Assembly (NCBI GenBank): GCA_947450745.1
Contig: CANFYD010000264.1
Location: 1-5,966, forward strand
DNA: 5,966 nt
Direction: 5' to 3'
Source of the DNA: Burkholderiales bacterium
GTDB taxonomy: Bacteria; Pseudomonadota; Gammaproteobacteria; Burkholderiales; Burkholderiaceae_C
Both the position numbers and the translations under genes were made by a program. Position 1 is the stretch's first letter; the number at the start of each line of letters is the position of its first letter. This document shows positions 5,924 through 5,966 of the stretch, piece by piece. Under the pieces are notes generated by a model that worked only from the letters and a program-made list of their open reading frames with translations, ran no database searches and was not told where the DNA came from.

Positions 5924-5966
5924 ACGGCAGCGGTGCCTGCAGTTTTGGCGCGATGCGCCTCGCTCA
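5920..5966 (-). CDS. 3' end of an upstream gene (partial, product unknown)
   Basis: Reading leftwards from the window edge, one frame is open for 14 full codons (S-E-A-H-R-A-K-T-A-G-T-A-A-V) and ends in a TGA at 5922-5920. That stop overlaps the ATG of the hydrolase gene as ATGA. This 4-bp overlap is the usual sign of translational coupling within an operon, and it is the main reason for calling a gene here. The fragment is too short for any family assignment, and a 14-codon open stretch could occur by chance in GC-rich DNA. If real, the hydrolase is the second or later gene of its transcript. An alternative is that the frame of the hydrolase itself, also open to the edge, extends further upstream. 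Confidence 0.4.
   Translation of the reverse strand, partial: SEAHRAKTAGTAAV

Overview
This window looks like a high-GC proteobacterial chromosome, most likely a betaproteobacterium of the Burkholderiales. That placement rests on base composition, strong G/C third positions in the genes, and the style of the gene cluster; no rRNA or marker gene is present to prove it. All recognisable genes lie on the minus strand and are read from the right edge to the left.

From right to left there is first the probable 3' tail of an upstream gene (5920-5966), which overlaps by 4 bp the start of a membrane-anchored alpha/beta hydrolase (4955-5923). After an 82-bp spacer comes a five-gene polar amino acid ABC importer operon. 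It encodes a periplasmic binding protein (4087-4872), permease Q (3376-4080), permease M (2681-3379, GTG start overlapping the Q stop), a zinc-dependent succinylglutamate desuccinylase/aspartoacylase-like enzyme (1510-2625), and the ATPase (728-1495). The order J-Q-M-O-P is that of the Pseudomonas aeruginosa aotJQMOP arginine/ornithine uptake operon, and I use those symbols. The proteins are also clear relatives of enteric HisJ/HisQ/HisM/HisP, so the substrate is a basic amino acid (arginine, ornithine, lysine or histidine), not fixed by sequence alone. The transporter works as a periplasmic receptor, a heterodimeric QM channel and an ATPase dimer. The enzyme AotO is cytosolic and its job in the operon is unknown.

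The left 727 bp carry no recognisable gene. Just after the operon is a cluster of short repeats able to form hairpins (616-721), then an 8-bp hairpin (576-601), then a 117-bp MITE-like element with 23-bp near-perfect inverted ends (413-529). Further left is a lower-GC stretch (1-412) with an uninterpreted open frame running off the edge. There is no argR-like regulator after the ATPase gene, unlike in Pseudomonas.

I see no wholly new system. The points most worth a second look are the conserved but unexplained AotO enzyme with all its catalytic residues in place, and the layered repeats at the 3' end of the operon.
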